Source: Pectinatus sottacetonis (GTDB lineage Bacteria > Bacillota > Negativicutes > Selenomonadales > Selenomonadaceae). From it: a stretch of 64,000 nt of DNA. Of the stretch, positions 24,482 through 32,159 are shown one piece after another; positions within the stretch are counted from its first letter, which is position 1; every line of letters begins with the position of its first letter. The stretch is taken from assembly GCF_015732155.1 (NCBI RefSeq), contig NZ_WIQK01000001.1, positions 1,064,001-1,128,000 on the forward strand, in the 5' to 3' direction. A program made the position numbers and the translations under genes. The notes under the pieces were generated by a model. That model was not told the DNA's origin, did no database searches, and saw nothing but the letters and a program-made list of their open reading frames with translations.

Positions 24482-25250
24482 TATTTTTTATATCAGTTAT
24501 GAACATATGTCCGGGTGCATGTGTAATTACTAGTTCAGGTTTGGATTGCATGATAGCATTTTGCGGAGTCACACCGCAAGGCCAAAATACAGGAACCTCT
24601 CCCGGTTTAATCGTGACAGGATCGCCGTAATCAGGCTGCGCGATATCTTTGATGCCAATAATTTCAGGATTGCCGATATGAAGTGGGGCACCGTGGACTT
24701 TGGGCATTTGTCCGGTAATCAATACAGCTTTTGGCACAAGGGAATAAGGAATAGGCCGCATTGAAACAACCATATTCCCATGGAAGATACCCGCTGATGC
24801 ACAGGGAATATTTGTATTATACATTGGTACATTTCGCTTTTCCTCAATATGACGAACGGGAACATCGGCTTCAAGCAGATCACCTTCAAAGGAAAAACTA
24901 CAGCCGATTAGGAAACTGACAAAATTATCCTGCCATAAATCTACAATGTCAGTGTATTCTCCGGTTAGTTCACCGTGCTTATAGACACGATATTTCGGTA
25001 AATCTTGGGCAATATCAGCATTTTCTGCAATCTGATGCAGCAGCCTTGATCCTGTATCACTTACTTCAAGAAGCGGACATGGTCTTGGATTGCGTTGGCT
25101 GAACAGAAGAAAATCGTAGGCAATATCCTGGGGCAGAATAACCAGATTAGCTTGTGCGTAGCCATCACACATGCCAGATGTCTGACCTGTTATCTTGCCA
25201 TCATGAATAAGGGCCCTTACTTCTGATGGTTTAGAATAACTATAATCCAT
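24465..25250 (-). CDS. DUF1445 / YcsI-family putative hydro-lyase (D-glutamate cyclase N-terminal homologue)
   Basis: This 261-residue protein is a full-length DUF1445 member: GMCDGYAQANLVILP at the start, FLIGCSFSFEGDL in the middle, VFWPCGVTPQNA and the typical near-end ITHAPGHMFITD. The last seven or so codons run into the tnpB remnant, so the natural tail was probably replaced. In animals this domain is fused to DUF4392 in D-glutamate cyclase (DGLUCY); here DUF4392 is encoded separately two genes upstream. AGAGGT lies 8 bases before the ATG. Bacterial YcsI proteins otherwise lack an assigned reaction. Confidence 0.85.
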   Translation of the reverse strand: MDYSYSKPSEVRALIHDGKITGQTSGMCDGYAQANLVILPQDIAYDFLLFSQRNPRPCPLLEVSDTGSRLLHQIAENADIAQDLPKYRVYKHGELTGEYTDIVDLWQDNFVSFLIGCSFSFEGDLLEADVPVRHIEEKRNVPMYNTNIPCASAGIFHGNMVVSMRPIPYSLVPKAVLITGQMPKVHGAPLHIGNPEIIGIKDIAQPDYGDPVTIKPGEVPVFWPCGVTPQNAIMQSKPELVITHAPGHMFITDIKNINLKY

Positions 25251-25327
25251 CTTTAAGTACCTCTTTTCTGTATAAAAAAATTAATTATTATATAATTTTC
25301 ATATTGTAATATACATAAATACATTTT

Positions 25328-26167
25328 TCAATTTGTTGCTTGCAGAAATTCGTCAAGCAGGGTTTTACGGATTTTTTCAAATAACGCTGACTGTTTACCG
25401 CCAACTTTTTGCCCATCAATGTAATCAACGCGTAAGCAGAAGTTGCTAGAACTTGTGACTAGGATTTCCTCAGCATTCATAAGGTCTTTTAAATAATACG
25501 GTGTTTCACTTACACCTATACCTAGCTCTTTGCATTTACGGATAAGATGTGCTCTGGCAATGCCTGGAAGTATAAGCTCATCTGTTGGAGCTGTATATAG
25601 CTTACCATCCTTGATAATATGACAGTTACTGTGGGCACATTCTGTGATGCGGCCGCCTGGACGATAAAAAATAGCTTCCTTACACCCTTTTTGTTTGGCA
25701 TGCTCTGCTGCCATCACTGATGGAATCAAGTTTACAGTTTTGATATTGCAATGATAAAAGCGGGTATCCGGTTCGGTAATAACTTGTATTGGAGTTGTTC
25801 CATCTGATATTTCAGCGGGAACCAGGGTAACCCATAAGTTACCTTTTCCTGGTGTAAATACGTGGTTGCGGATTCCGGTACCGCGAGTAACCTGATAATA
25901 GACAAATTGGTTTCCGGTGTCGAGCTTACGGACTAATTCTTGTAGAAGATCCTTTAAGGCCTGTTTTGTAAGAGGCATTACTATGTCAAGCAATGCAGCA
26001 CTATTAAAAAAACGATCAACATGTTCATCTATGGCAAAAATATTATAGTTTCGGCAAGGCCCTGCATCATAAACTCCGTCACCGAACCAATGTACCCGAT
26101 CATTCATGGGGACAGTCATTTTTTCTAATTCATCAAATTTTCCGTTGTAATAGCCAAGATTCTTCAT
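25328..26167 (-). CDS. dat: D-amino-acid aminotransferase (class IV PLP enzyme)
   Basis: This 279-residue protein has the fold-IV layout: early MNDRVHWFGDGVYDAGPCRN, catalytic lysine K143 in CNIKTVNLIPSV, EAIFYRPGGRITECAHSNCH and LPGIARAHLI near the PLP phosphate. The D-x-R-x-x-x-G-D-G and length fit D-alanine transaminases better than branched-chain ones. It exchanges amino groups between D-alanine and D-glutamate (2-oxoglutarate). A strong AAGGAGAG precedes the ATG. It is between DUF4392 and DUF1445 genes, which indicates a D-glutamate role. Confidence 0.9.
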   Translation of the reverse strand: MKNLGYYNGKFDELEKMTVPMNDRVHWFGDGVYDAGPCRNYNIFAIDEHVDRFFNSAALLDIVMPLTKQALKDLLQELVRKLDTGNQFVYYQVTRGTGIRNHVFTPGKGNLWVTLVPAEISDGTTPIQVITEPDTRFYHCNIKTVNLIPSVMAAEHAKQKGCKEAIFYRPGGRITECAHSNCHIIKDGKLYTAPTDELILPGIARAHLIRKCKELGIGVSETPYYLKDLMNAEEILVTSSSNFCLRVDYIDGQKVGGKQSALFEKIRKTLLDEFLQATN

Positions 26168-26207
26168 GATATTCTCTCCTTGATATATAAGTATACTGGT
26201 TGTTATA

Positions 26208-27047
26208 TCAGCTGTATAAGTTTAATTGTACTTTGTCAATCAGTGCATCTACGATTTCTTGCTCTATTCCTTCATCAAAGCCGTCAACATGGGGAACACG
26301 TTCATGCGTGACACCGTCAATGCTGCCGATAGTTACGGTTTCAGCTATATATGAAGCTATCCAGGGATACTGCGGCATAAGCAGCTTTCTGTTCAATATA
26401 GATAGATATGCTGCAATACCATAAGCACCCCAATTTGAGACACTGGCAATCACCAAAAAATCAACAGCTACTTTACAAGGACTTAGGTTTAGCTCTCTTT
26501 CAATGATATCAGCCAATACACCCATGCCAATCTCATTGCCGCCATCACCTATTCCAATGGTTTTTATGAAGAATTCCGGGGCAATACGAAACAGGATATC
26601 TGCCGGGGCATTGTGTTCACGGATAGAAATACCACACATATTTTCATAATCATTTCGTGTATTTAGGCCGCAGCGCTCGACTGAAATCATGCCTACAGGC
26701 TGATAATCCCTGACTAACTGCCTACAATATTGTTCCCCGTTACCAATATCGACAGGGACGACATCAAAGTCCCGGATAGTGAATAATCCTGCGTAAGCAG
26801 ATTCGGTAACAATTACTGGATGGAAGCCCATTTCACGTAAAGCACTGGCTAATACGGCCGTACCAGCTGGTCCGTCTGTTTCAGGAAACCCGGCAACATA
26901 AAAGCCGGTGGTTAGAAAGATAATACCGCGTTTCCAGGAGAGAATTTCTTCTGCTGCCAGGCGGCAATAATCTATATCCATATGTGGACGCAGTTTTTGC
27001 ATGCCGCGTTTTGAATGACGAAGAATGATATCTTCTATTTTATCCAT
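26208..27047 (-). CDS. DUF4392 protein (D-glutamate cyclase C-terminal-domain homologue)
   Basis: This 279-residue protein matches DUF4392: FLTTGFYVAGFPETDGPAGT near residues 44-64, ISVERCGLN, and GIGDGGNEIGMGVL in the centre. In vertebrate DGLUCY this domain converts D-glutamate to 5-oxo-D-proline. It is the first gene of an apparent three-gene operon, 40 bases ahead of the D-amino-acid aminotransferase, and may remove or salvage D-glutamate. The catalytic details are from the family, not from this sequence. Confidence 0.87.
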   Translation of the reverse strand: MDKIEDIILRHSKRGMQKLRPHMDIDYCRLAAEEILSWKRGIIFLTTGFYVAGFPETDGPAGTAVLASALREMGFHPVIVTESAYAGLFTIRDFDVVPVDIGNGEQYCRQLVRDYQPVGMISVERCGLNTRNDYENMCGISIREHNAPADILFRIAPEFFIKTIGIGDGGNEIGMGVLADIIERELNLSPCKVAVDFLVIASVSNWGAYGIAAYLSILNRKLLMPQYPWIASYIAETVTIGSIDGVTHERVPHVDGFDEGIEQEIVDALIDKVQLNLYS

Positions 27048-27210
27048 TATAACACCTGCTTTCTCTAAAATAAATTTATCAATGGTAATTTAATCCTTTT
27101 AAGAAGAATATTTGTATTACTTTTTAATACATAATCTTATGGAGTAAGTAAAATAAAATGCAGCTGTCAGTACTTTTTTAGTGTATTCATCTGTTGTTTT
27201 ATAAAAAAAA

Positions 27211-27252
27211 TAACAGACGAAAAACGCTGTATACAGGCGCCTTTGTCTGTTA
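27211..27252 (-). terminator. Terminator-like hairpin directly at the start of the D-glutamate operon transcript
   Basis: On the minus strand TAACAGAC and GTCTGTTA (27252-27245 and 27218-27211) form a stem with inner GGCGC/GCG pairing, followed by T8. The loop carries the palindrome CTGTATACAG. The hairpin begins within a few bases of the predicted transcription start, so most transcripts could end at about 50 nt. Confidence 0.6.
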
Positions 27253-27259
27253 TGGTGAT

Positions 27260-27288
27260 AGTATATACTCTGCCAAAATAAATTACAA
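27260..27288 (-). promoter_or_regulatory. Promoter of the D-glutamate operon
   Basis: On the minus strand TTGTAA (27288-27283), a 17-base spacer and TATACT (27265-27260). Confidence 0.5.
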
Positions 27289-27459
27289 TATTTTCTGCTA
27301 TGATTTTTCGGAGTTTAACTATTTTTTTAAATTACTTGAAATACGTATATAAAATATATGCTTTAGTTAATTATATTAAGTTGTAATTAATAGTAAGAAA
27401 ATATGAATTAAAAAATAAAAAGTATTTATTGCTGGAAAAGATAAAGGTAGTGTAATGAA

Positions 27460-27488
27460 TTGTCATGTTTTTAGCGATGCTGTATAAT
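27460..27488 (+). promoter_or_regulatory. Promoter of the DUF554 gene
   Basis: TTGTCA (27460-27465), a 17-base spacer and TATAAT (27483-27488). Confidence 0.65.
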
Positions 27489-27502
27489 AAAGTATATTAA
27501 TC

Positions 27503-27559
27503 GGAGGGTATGATATGTACCGGATAAGATAGTAGGAAACTACAGTCTTGTCCTTTTTT
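27503..27559 (+). promoter_or_regulatory. Leader with five-codon ORF and overlapping terminator before DUF554
   Basis: GGAGGG (27503-27508) stands 6 bases before ATG TAC CGG ATA AGA TAG (27515-27532, MYRIR). The hairpin GGATAAGA (27522-27529) / TCTTGTCC (27546-27553) followed by T6 overlaps the end of this mini-ORF, so ribosome position could decide termination. The main ribosome site (TTTTAGGAGG) comes just after the terminator. Confidence 0.5.
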
Positions 27560-27576
27560 GTTTTAGGAGGAAAAAA

Positions 27577-28269
27577 ATGACAGCTGTTATTATTAATACA
27601 ATCGCAATAATTTTGGGGAGTATACTAGGGCTGCTATTGCGTAAAGGAATACCCCAATCGGTGGCAGATGCTTTAATGAAGGGACTGGGACTTTGCACCA
27701 TTATAATCGGAATACAAGGGGCCGTAAAAGAACAGAATATTTTATTGCTCATTATGGCAGTAGTAATAGGAATATTCATTGGTGAAAGTATAGATTTAGA
27801 TGGGAAAATAAATAGGTTTGCAGAACGTGTAATGTCACATTTTCGTGATAACGGTGATTCAGCAAAAACAGCAGAAGCGTTTATAACAGCCTGTTTAATT
27901 ATGAATGTGGGGGCAATGGTCATTGTTGGTTCTTTGGATGCTGGGTTAAGCAGGAATTATACGATGCTTTATACTAAATCACTGCTGGATTTTATTTCAG
28001 GGATAATGTTGGCGGCAACACTGGGGATCGGAGTCATGGGTTCAGGTTTGTTCACTTTCCTGTTTCAGGGAACTATAGTTGTTATGGCCGCTTATATAGC
28101 ACCATATCTGTCTGATAGGTTGATTGCTGAAATAAACTGCACGGGTTGTTTACTGATATTGGCTATTGGGTTGAATATGGCGGGATTAAGCAAGTTTAAA
28201 GTTATTAATTTTTTACCGGGATTATTTGTTGTACCGATTATTTTGCTGGTTCAAAAATTATTATTTTAA
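27577..28269 (+). CDS. DUF554 (YqgA-like) membrane protein
   Basis: This 230-residue protein has about seven hydrophobic segments and the DUF554 pattern: an N-terminal IINTIAIILGSILGLLLRKG, DALMKGLGLCTIIIGIQGA, NVGAMVIVGSLDAGL and the ending GLNMAGL.K.KV.NFLPGL. Members are described as putative transporters; the substrate is unknown. It has its own promoter and an attenuator-like leader. AGGAGG lies 7 bases before the ATG. Confidence 0.9.
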   Translation: MTAVIINTIAIILGSILGLLLRKGIPQSVADALMKGLGLCTIIIGIQGAVKEQNILLLIMAVVIGIFIGESIDLDGKINRFAERVMSHFRDNGDSAKTAEAFITACLIMNVGAMVIVGSLDAGLSRNYTMLYTKSLLDFISGIMLAATLGIGVMGSGLFTFLFQGTIVVMAAYIAPYLSDRLIAEINCTGCLLILAIGLNMAGLSKFKVINFLPGLFVVPIILLVQKLLF

Positions 28270-28424
28270 TAATATTGTGCGAAGTCTTGCATATTAAGTA
28301 ATAGTGCACGTCATTCTTAAATAAATATTATTGACGCTATAAATCTTTGTTGTCAGCGATAGGGTATATGGTCATGATTTTTATAATTAAAATACGAATG
28401 CCATTTAACTGGAAAAGTAAATAA

Positions 28425-28460
28425 ACAAAAAAAGGCTTCACAGCAAAATGCCGTGAAGCT
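28425..28460 (-). terminator. Terminator of tRNA-Gly
   Basis: GCTTCAC (28435-28441) pairs with GTGAAGC (28453-28459); on the minus strand it is followed by a T7 run. Confidence 0.75.
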
Positions 28461-28472
28461 TTGGATTTCCTA

Positions 28473-28546
28473 TGGAGCGGGCGAGGGGAATCGGACCCCC
28501 CTCTTAAGCTTGGGAAGCTCACATTCTACCAATGAACTACGCCCGC
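28473..28546 (-). tRNA. tRNA-Gly (anticodon CCC)
   Basis: A 74-base cloverleaf on the minus strand with acceptor GCGGGCG/CGCCCGC, encoded CCA and D-arm TAGTTCATTGGTAGA. The anticodon stem TGAGC/GCTTA holds the loop TTCCCAA, giving CCC. The T-arm is GGGGGTCCGATTCCCCT. The identity fits glycine (discriminator U). Confidence 0.93.
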
Positions 28547-28614
28547 GTAACTGACTTAATAATTTTAGCACATTAGTGCCTATTTGTAAAATAATAACTA
28601 ATTTTTATATATAA

Positions 28615-29211
28615 TTATTTATATTGGGCAAACATATTTTGCAATTCTATTTCATTTATGGTTTTTTTTGTCAATAACCCGTGAACTAATGTATGATAAG
28701 CAGGTAGTTTTTGGCTGTTCCATAGTAATGAAATGTTTAGAAATTTTTTTGTTATGGCACTTAAGTCTATACCGAAAGAATCAAGAGAATAACGCATTTT
28801 TTCTGGTTTACGGCAAGGCTCATTTTGGGGACGAGTACAGCGGCAACAAAAATCACAGCCACCAGAAGAAAGGGATAATGTTTCTGGAAAATGTTTTTCC
28901 GCAGCTAATAATATAGTACTTACTTGTTTTTTTATTTTTTTAGTAGCTGCCAGGGAAACAGCAGTTATTTTTTCACTGGTATCAGCAGCAGCAATAGTCT
29001 GTTTATCATAAAAAAGCTGAATACCAATGAAGTAAATATAAGTATATGGCTGCAGATAATCATTAGGAGAAAAAGATAAAGGTGGACACGACCAGCGGTT
29101 TTCATATTTACTGCAGGTTTTGCAGTAAGCAAGAAATTTTTCCTTATGCTGGTATTTTGCCAGTATGGTTTGCAATAGACCAGCTTTTATTGTAATTTTT
29201 AAATTTTCCAT
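28615..29211 (-). CDS. DUF2284 cysteine-rich metal-binding protein
   Basis: This 198-residue protein has the DUF2284 cysteine pattern: CKTCSKYENRWSCPP (residues 30-44), then GGCDFCCRCTRPQNEPCRKP (117-136) and MRYSLDSFGIDL. The cysteines suggest an iron-sulfur or other metal centre. Such proteins are common in anaerobes and are sometimes linked to corrinoid metabolism; the function is not established. An orphan cobalamin riboswitch lies 500 bases away but on the other strand. Confidence 0.85.
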   Translation of the reverse strand: MENLKITIKAGLLQTILAKYQHKEKFLAYCKTCSKYENRWSCPPLSFSPNDYLQPYTYIYFIGIQLFYDKQTIAAADTSEKITAVSLAATKKIKKQVSTILLAAEKHFPETLSLSSGGCDFCCRCTRPQNEPCRKPEKMRYSLDSFGIDLSAITKKFLNISLLWNSQKLPAYHTLVHGLLTKKTINEIELQNMFAQYK

Positions 29212-29261
29212 ATTGTTGATATCCTTTATGTTGAATAAAAATGGGAAGGTAATATAGAGTG

Positions 29262-29576
29262 TTAATCATTGATCATCATATGGCATAGATCTTCTTCCGA
29301 TACTGCACCAATTATTTGTCCTGTTGACTGACCGTTTTTGAATATTATAATAGTAGGAATTGTGGTAATATTATATCGGCTTACTAACTCCTGTTCTTTA
29401 TCAACATCTATACAACCTACTTTGTATTTACCTAAAGCTTTTTTTTCCATTTTTTCAATAATTGGAGCGAATTTTTGGCAGGGGGCGCACCATTTGGCCC
29501 AAAAGTCAACAAGTACGGGAATATTTGCTTGTAAAACCTTTGCGGTAAAATTGTCTTTAGTATATGTTTCCAGCAT
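29262..29576 (-). CDS. trxA: Thioredoxin
   Basis: This 104-residue protein has the thioredoxin fold with active site W-C-A-P-C (residues 29-33 region, FWAKWCAPCQKFAP), the conserved D of VDFW, and cis-proline in TTIPTIIIFKNG. The active site has Ala where classical thioredoxins have Gly (WCGPC), a known variant. GAGGAGG precedes the ATG. It stands alone and would reduce disulfides in the cytosol with a thioredoxin reductase encoded elsewhere. Confidence 0.94.
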   Translation of the reverse strand: MLETYTKDNFTAKVLQANIPVLVDFWAKWCAPCQKFAPIIEKMEKKALGKYKVGCIDVDKEQELVSRYNITTIPTIIIFKNGQSTGQIIGAVSEEDLCHMMIND

Positions 29577-29650
29577 ACTGTTCCTCCTCAGTTATGTAAA
29601 TAATTGTTATAATATGTTTAATATACCTTTAATTTATATTTATTGCAAGA

Positions 29651-29679
29651 TTGACAAAGTTTTTTTGAAGTGCTATTAT
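29651..29679 (+). promoter_or_regulatory. Promoter of the orphan cobalamin riboswitch
   Basis: TTGACA (29651-29656), a 17-base spacer and TATTAT (29674-29679). Confidence 0.7.
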
Positions 29680-29700
29680 ATAAAAAACAAATAATGTTGG

Positions 29701-29860
29701 ATTAGGCGTCAGAGATGACTTAATAGGGAAATCGGTATATTTTAGGCCGATGCGGTCCCGCCACTGTAACACGGAGCAACCCCGCAGGTTTTCCATTGGA
29801 ATTTAATATTCTGAGAAGGAGCGGTAAGGTGATGATGTGGAGCCAGGAGAACTACCTAAT
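29701..29860 (+). ncRNA. Cobalamin (B12) riboswitch
   Basis: The closing stem ATTAGG (29701-29706) / CCTAAT (29855-29860) encloses the conserved parts in order: TTAATAGGGAA, GATGCGGTCCCGCCACTGTAA, and the B12 box GAGCCAGGAGAACTACCT. It has its own consensus promoter and is followed by a terminator at 29943. No cobalamin transport or synthesis gene follows on this strand; the next large gene (alsS) is on the other strand. Confidence 0.93.
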
Positions 29861-29942
29861 TTACAGTCACCGTTTATACATTTTGTATAAGTACCTGCGA
29901 GCGATGGGAAGGAGATTACTGCAAAATATTGTAGATAACTAT

Positions 29943-29983
29943 ACCCTCTTTTGGCGTTCGCCTGGAAGAGGGTTTTTATTTTT
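29943..29983 (+). terminator. Expression-platform terminator of the B12 riboswitch
   Basis: ACCCTCTT (29943-29950) pairs with AAGAGGGT (29966-29973), inner GGC/GCC with a GTTC loop, followed by TTTTTATTTTT. Confidence 0.85.
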
Positions 29984-30102
29984 GTATGCAGCCCCTTTGT
30001 ATCTTCAGCTAATATAAAGGGGATCATGCTCATAGAGTTTTACTTCCTCTTAAACACTGCAGTAGCAGGACCTTGCTTTAACAGCAAGGTTTTTTTTTAT
30101 AA
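29984..30102 (+). other. Short region between two terminators; no B12 gene
   Basis: CCCCTTT (29992-29998) and AAAGGGG (30016-30022) form a hairpin that would hide the ribosome site of a 44-codon frame starting at ATG 30026 (MLIEFYFLLNTAVAG...). I do not recognise it. A second terminator, ACCTTGC/GCAAGGT (30070-30090) with T9, lies inside this frame, so the frame is probably not a working gene. It may be what is left of a deleted B12-regulated gene. Confidence 0.4.
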
Positions 30103-30140
30103 AAAAATATGTGCTATGCAAAATATTTTTTACATAACAC
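30103..30140 (-). terminator. Terminator of alsS
   Basis: GTGCTATGCA (30111-30120) and TACATAACAC (30131-30140) form an imperfect stem; on the minus strand a T7 run follows. Confidence 0.6.
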
Positions 30141-30199
30141 AATATTTTAGAGCTATATAGATAACCATATTTTTATTATTCAGTGTAGTATATGGTGTA

Positions 30200-31858
30200 T
30201 TATAAATTATCCATCAGCTGATTAAGATGTTTAGTCAGTTTCATGTTTTCACTATAATCAACACGGCAGTCAATGATTGCCGGAACATCAAGTTTAAAAG
30301 CTTTTTCTAAAGTAGGGATAAGCTCTTCTGCTTTTTTTATGCGGAAACCTGCTGCGTGCATGCTTTCAGCAAATTTTATAAAATCAGGATTTGTAAAGTC
30401 AACACCGTAGCTATGGTTATAATGATCCTCCTGTTTCCATTTTATTAAACCGTAACTGCAGTCATTGAATATAAGAGTTACGAAGTTAGTACCAAGACGA
30501 ATAGCTGTTTCAAATTCCTGGCAGTTCATCATAAAACCACCGTCACCGGTAATCGCAAGTATTTTTTTGTTAGGATAGACAAGTTTTGCAGCGACAGCAC
30601 CTGGTACGGCAATTCCCATAGTGGCAAATCCGTTGGAAATAATACATGTATTCGGTTTGTAACAGTTATAATGGCGTGCTATCCAGACCTTGTTGGCACC
30701 AACATCTGAAATTACTATATCATCAGGTCCCATTACTTTACGTACATCATTTAAAATACGCTGTGGCTTCATGGGAAAAGAATTATCAGAAGCATATGAT
30801 TCATGTTCTGTAACCATTTTTTCCCGTAGAGCAAGGGCTTCTTTGGGTTCCTGCAGACGAGCCGCACGTTCTGCTATACGTTTGAGGGAATCGGGAATAT
30901 TGCCAACCACTTCAATGTTGGCTTGATAAAGTTTATTGATATCTGCTGGGGATGCATCAATATGAATAATATCAAGATCACCAGTTTTATTCCATTTTGA
31001 AGGGGCATATTCGATAATATCATAACCGACAGCAATTACCAGACTGGCTTTTTCTAAAAGTTTATTTTGATAATCGGAAAAAGGAATGCCGATTGTCCAC
31101 ATAGCATATTTATTATCAAAAGGAATAGCTCCTTTTGCCATCATAGTATTTATTACTGGTATTTTTAATTTTTCTGCGAATGCCGTTAATTCTTTGGCTG
31201 CGTGAGAGCGAATAACACCGCTGCCAGCTAATATAACCGGATTTTTGGCATATGAGATCATTTCAGCAGCCTCATCAATTGTATGAACAGCAGCATACTC
31301 TTTTATAGGATATTGTTTTTGTAAAGGACGTTCATTATCTTCAATGGGCATCATACCGATGTTTACAGGAAGGTCAATATGACATGCACCAGGTTTTTCT
31401 CGTTCAGCATATTTAAAAGCCAGACGAACAATTTCGTTAACGGTATCGGGACGAACTACCATTTTAGTACGACGGGTTATTGGTTCAAACATCTTTGTCA
31501 GATCGAGAAATTGATGTGAAGTAATGTGCATACGTTCCGTTCCAACCTGTCCTGTTATAGCTACCAATGGTGCTCCGTCACTGTCGGCATCTGCTACGCC
31601 GGTAACAAGATTTGTGGCACCAGGACCTAATGTGGCAAGACAGACACCAGCTTTACCGGTCAACCGGCCATATACATCAGCCATAAAGGCAGCACCTTGT
31701 TCGTGGCGGACAGTAATAAATTGTATTTTTGAATGTTCCAAAGCATTCATTATAGCTAGATTTTCTTCTCCTGGAATACCAAAAATATATTTAACCCCTT
31801 CTTCTTCCAAACATTCAACTAATAGATCGGCAGTACAACGCTTACTTTTATCACCCAT
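30200..31858 (-). CDS. alsS: Acetolactate synthase (catabolic, AlsS-like)
   Basis: This 552-residue thiamine-diphosphate enzyme joins two pyruvates to acetolactate. Seen: the N-terminal FGIPGEENL, catalytic glutamate E53 in RHEQGAAFMADVYGR, LATLGPGATNLVTGVADA and the C-terminal TPP motif GDGGFMMNCQEFETA. No ilvN small subunit follows, and F-G-I-P-G-E-E-N fits the FAD-independent AlsS group better than IlvB. No alsD lies next to it. AGGAGG is 16 bases before the ATG, so an earlier non-ATG start is possible. The likely role is overflow of pyruvate to acetoin/butanediol or valine synthesis. Confidence 0.85.
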   Translation of the reverse strand: MGDKSKRCTADLLVECLEEEGVKYIFGIPGEENLAIMNALEHSKIQFITVRHEQGAAFMADVYGRLTGKAGVCLATLGPGATNLVTGVADADSDGAPLVAITGQVGTERMHITSHQFLDLTKMFEPITRRTKMVVRPDTVNEIVRLAFKYAEREKPGACHIDLPVNIGMMPIEDNERPLQKQYPIKEYAAVHTIDEAAEMISYAKNPVILAGSGVIRSHAAKELTAFAEKLKIPVINTMMAKGAIPFDNKYAMWTIGIPFSDYQNKLLEKASLVIAVGYDIIEYAPSKWNKTGDLDIIHIDASPADINKLYQANIEVVGNIPDSLKRIAERAARLQEPKEALALREKMVTEHESYASDNSFPMKPQRILNDVRKVMGPDDIVISDVGANKVWIARHYNCYKPNTCIISNGFATMGIAVPGAVAAKLVYPNKKILAITGDGGFMMNCQEFETAIRLGTNFVTLIFNDCSYGLIKWKQEDHYNHSYGVDFTNPDFIKFAESMHAAGFRIKKAEELIPTLEKAFKLDVPAIIDCRVDYSENMKLTKHLNQLMDNL

Positions 31859-32159
31859 GGTATTTTTAATAAAGCCTCCTAAGAAATAAAAATTAATATC
31901 AAGTCTAATAATACATAGTTAAGAAAAAATTATCAATAAAAATTTACAAATAAAATAATTTATATTGTAAAATATGTTAACCGAATAGAATAAAGTATGT
32001 TTTTTCTATATGGATTTTTTTACAGTTAAAAGTTTAAGATATTAAGATATAATGTAAGAGAAAAACCTACAAAGAAAAATAATTAATATTCATGGTATAA
32101 TATATGTATTAGAAAAAGAAACATGGGAATAATAGATTAACCTTTATAAGGAGAAGCTT
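31859..32159. other. Divergent promoter region between alsS and the reductase gene
   Basis: A very A+T-rich stretch. TATAAT hexamers at 32048-32053 and 32096-32101 could serve the plus-strand gene. No hairpin leader or ORF is seen. Confidence 0.4.

Noticed and set aside
29796-30033. 73- and 76-codon frames over the cobalamin riboswitch
   Set aside because: They lie in the riboswitch and terminator structures and show no protein features.
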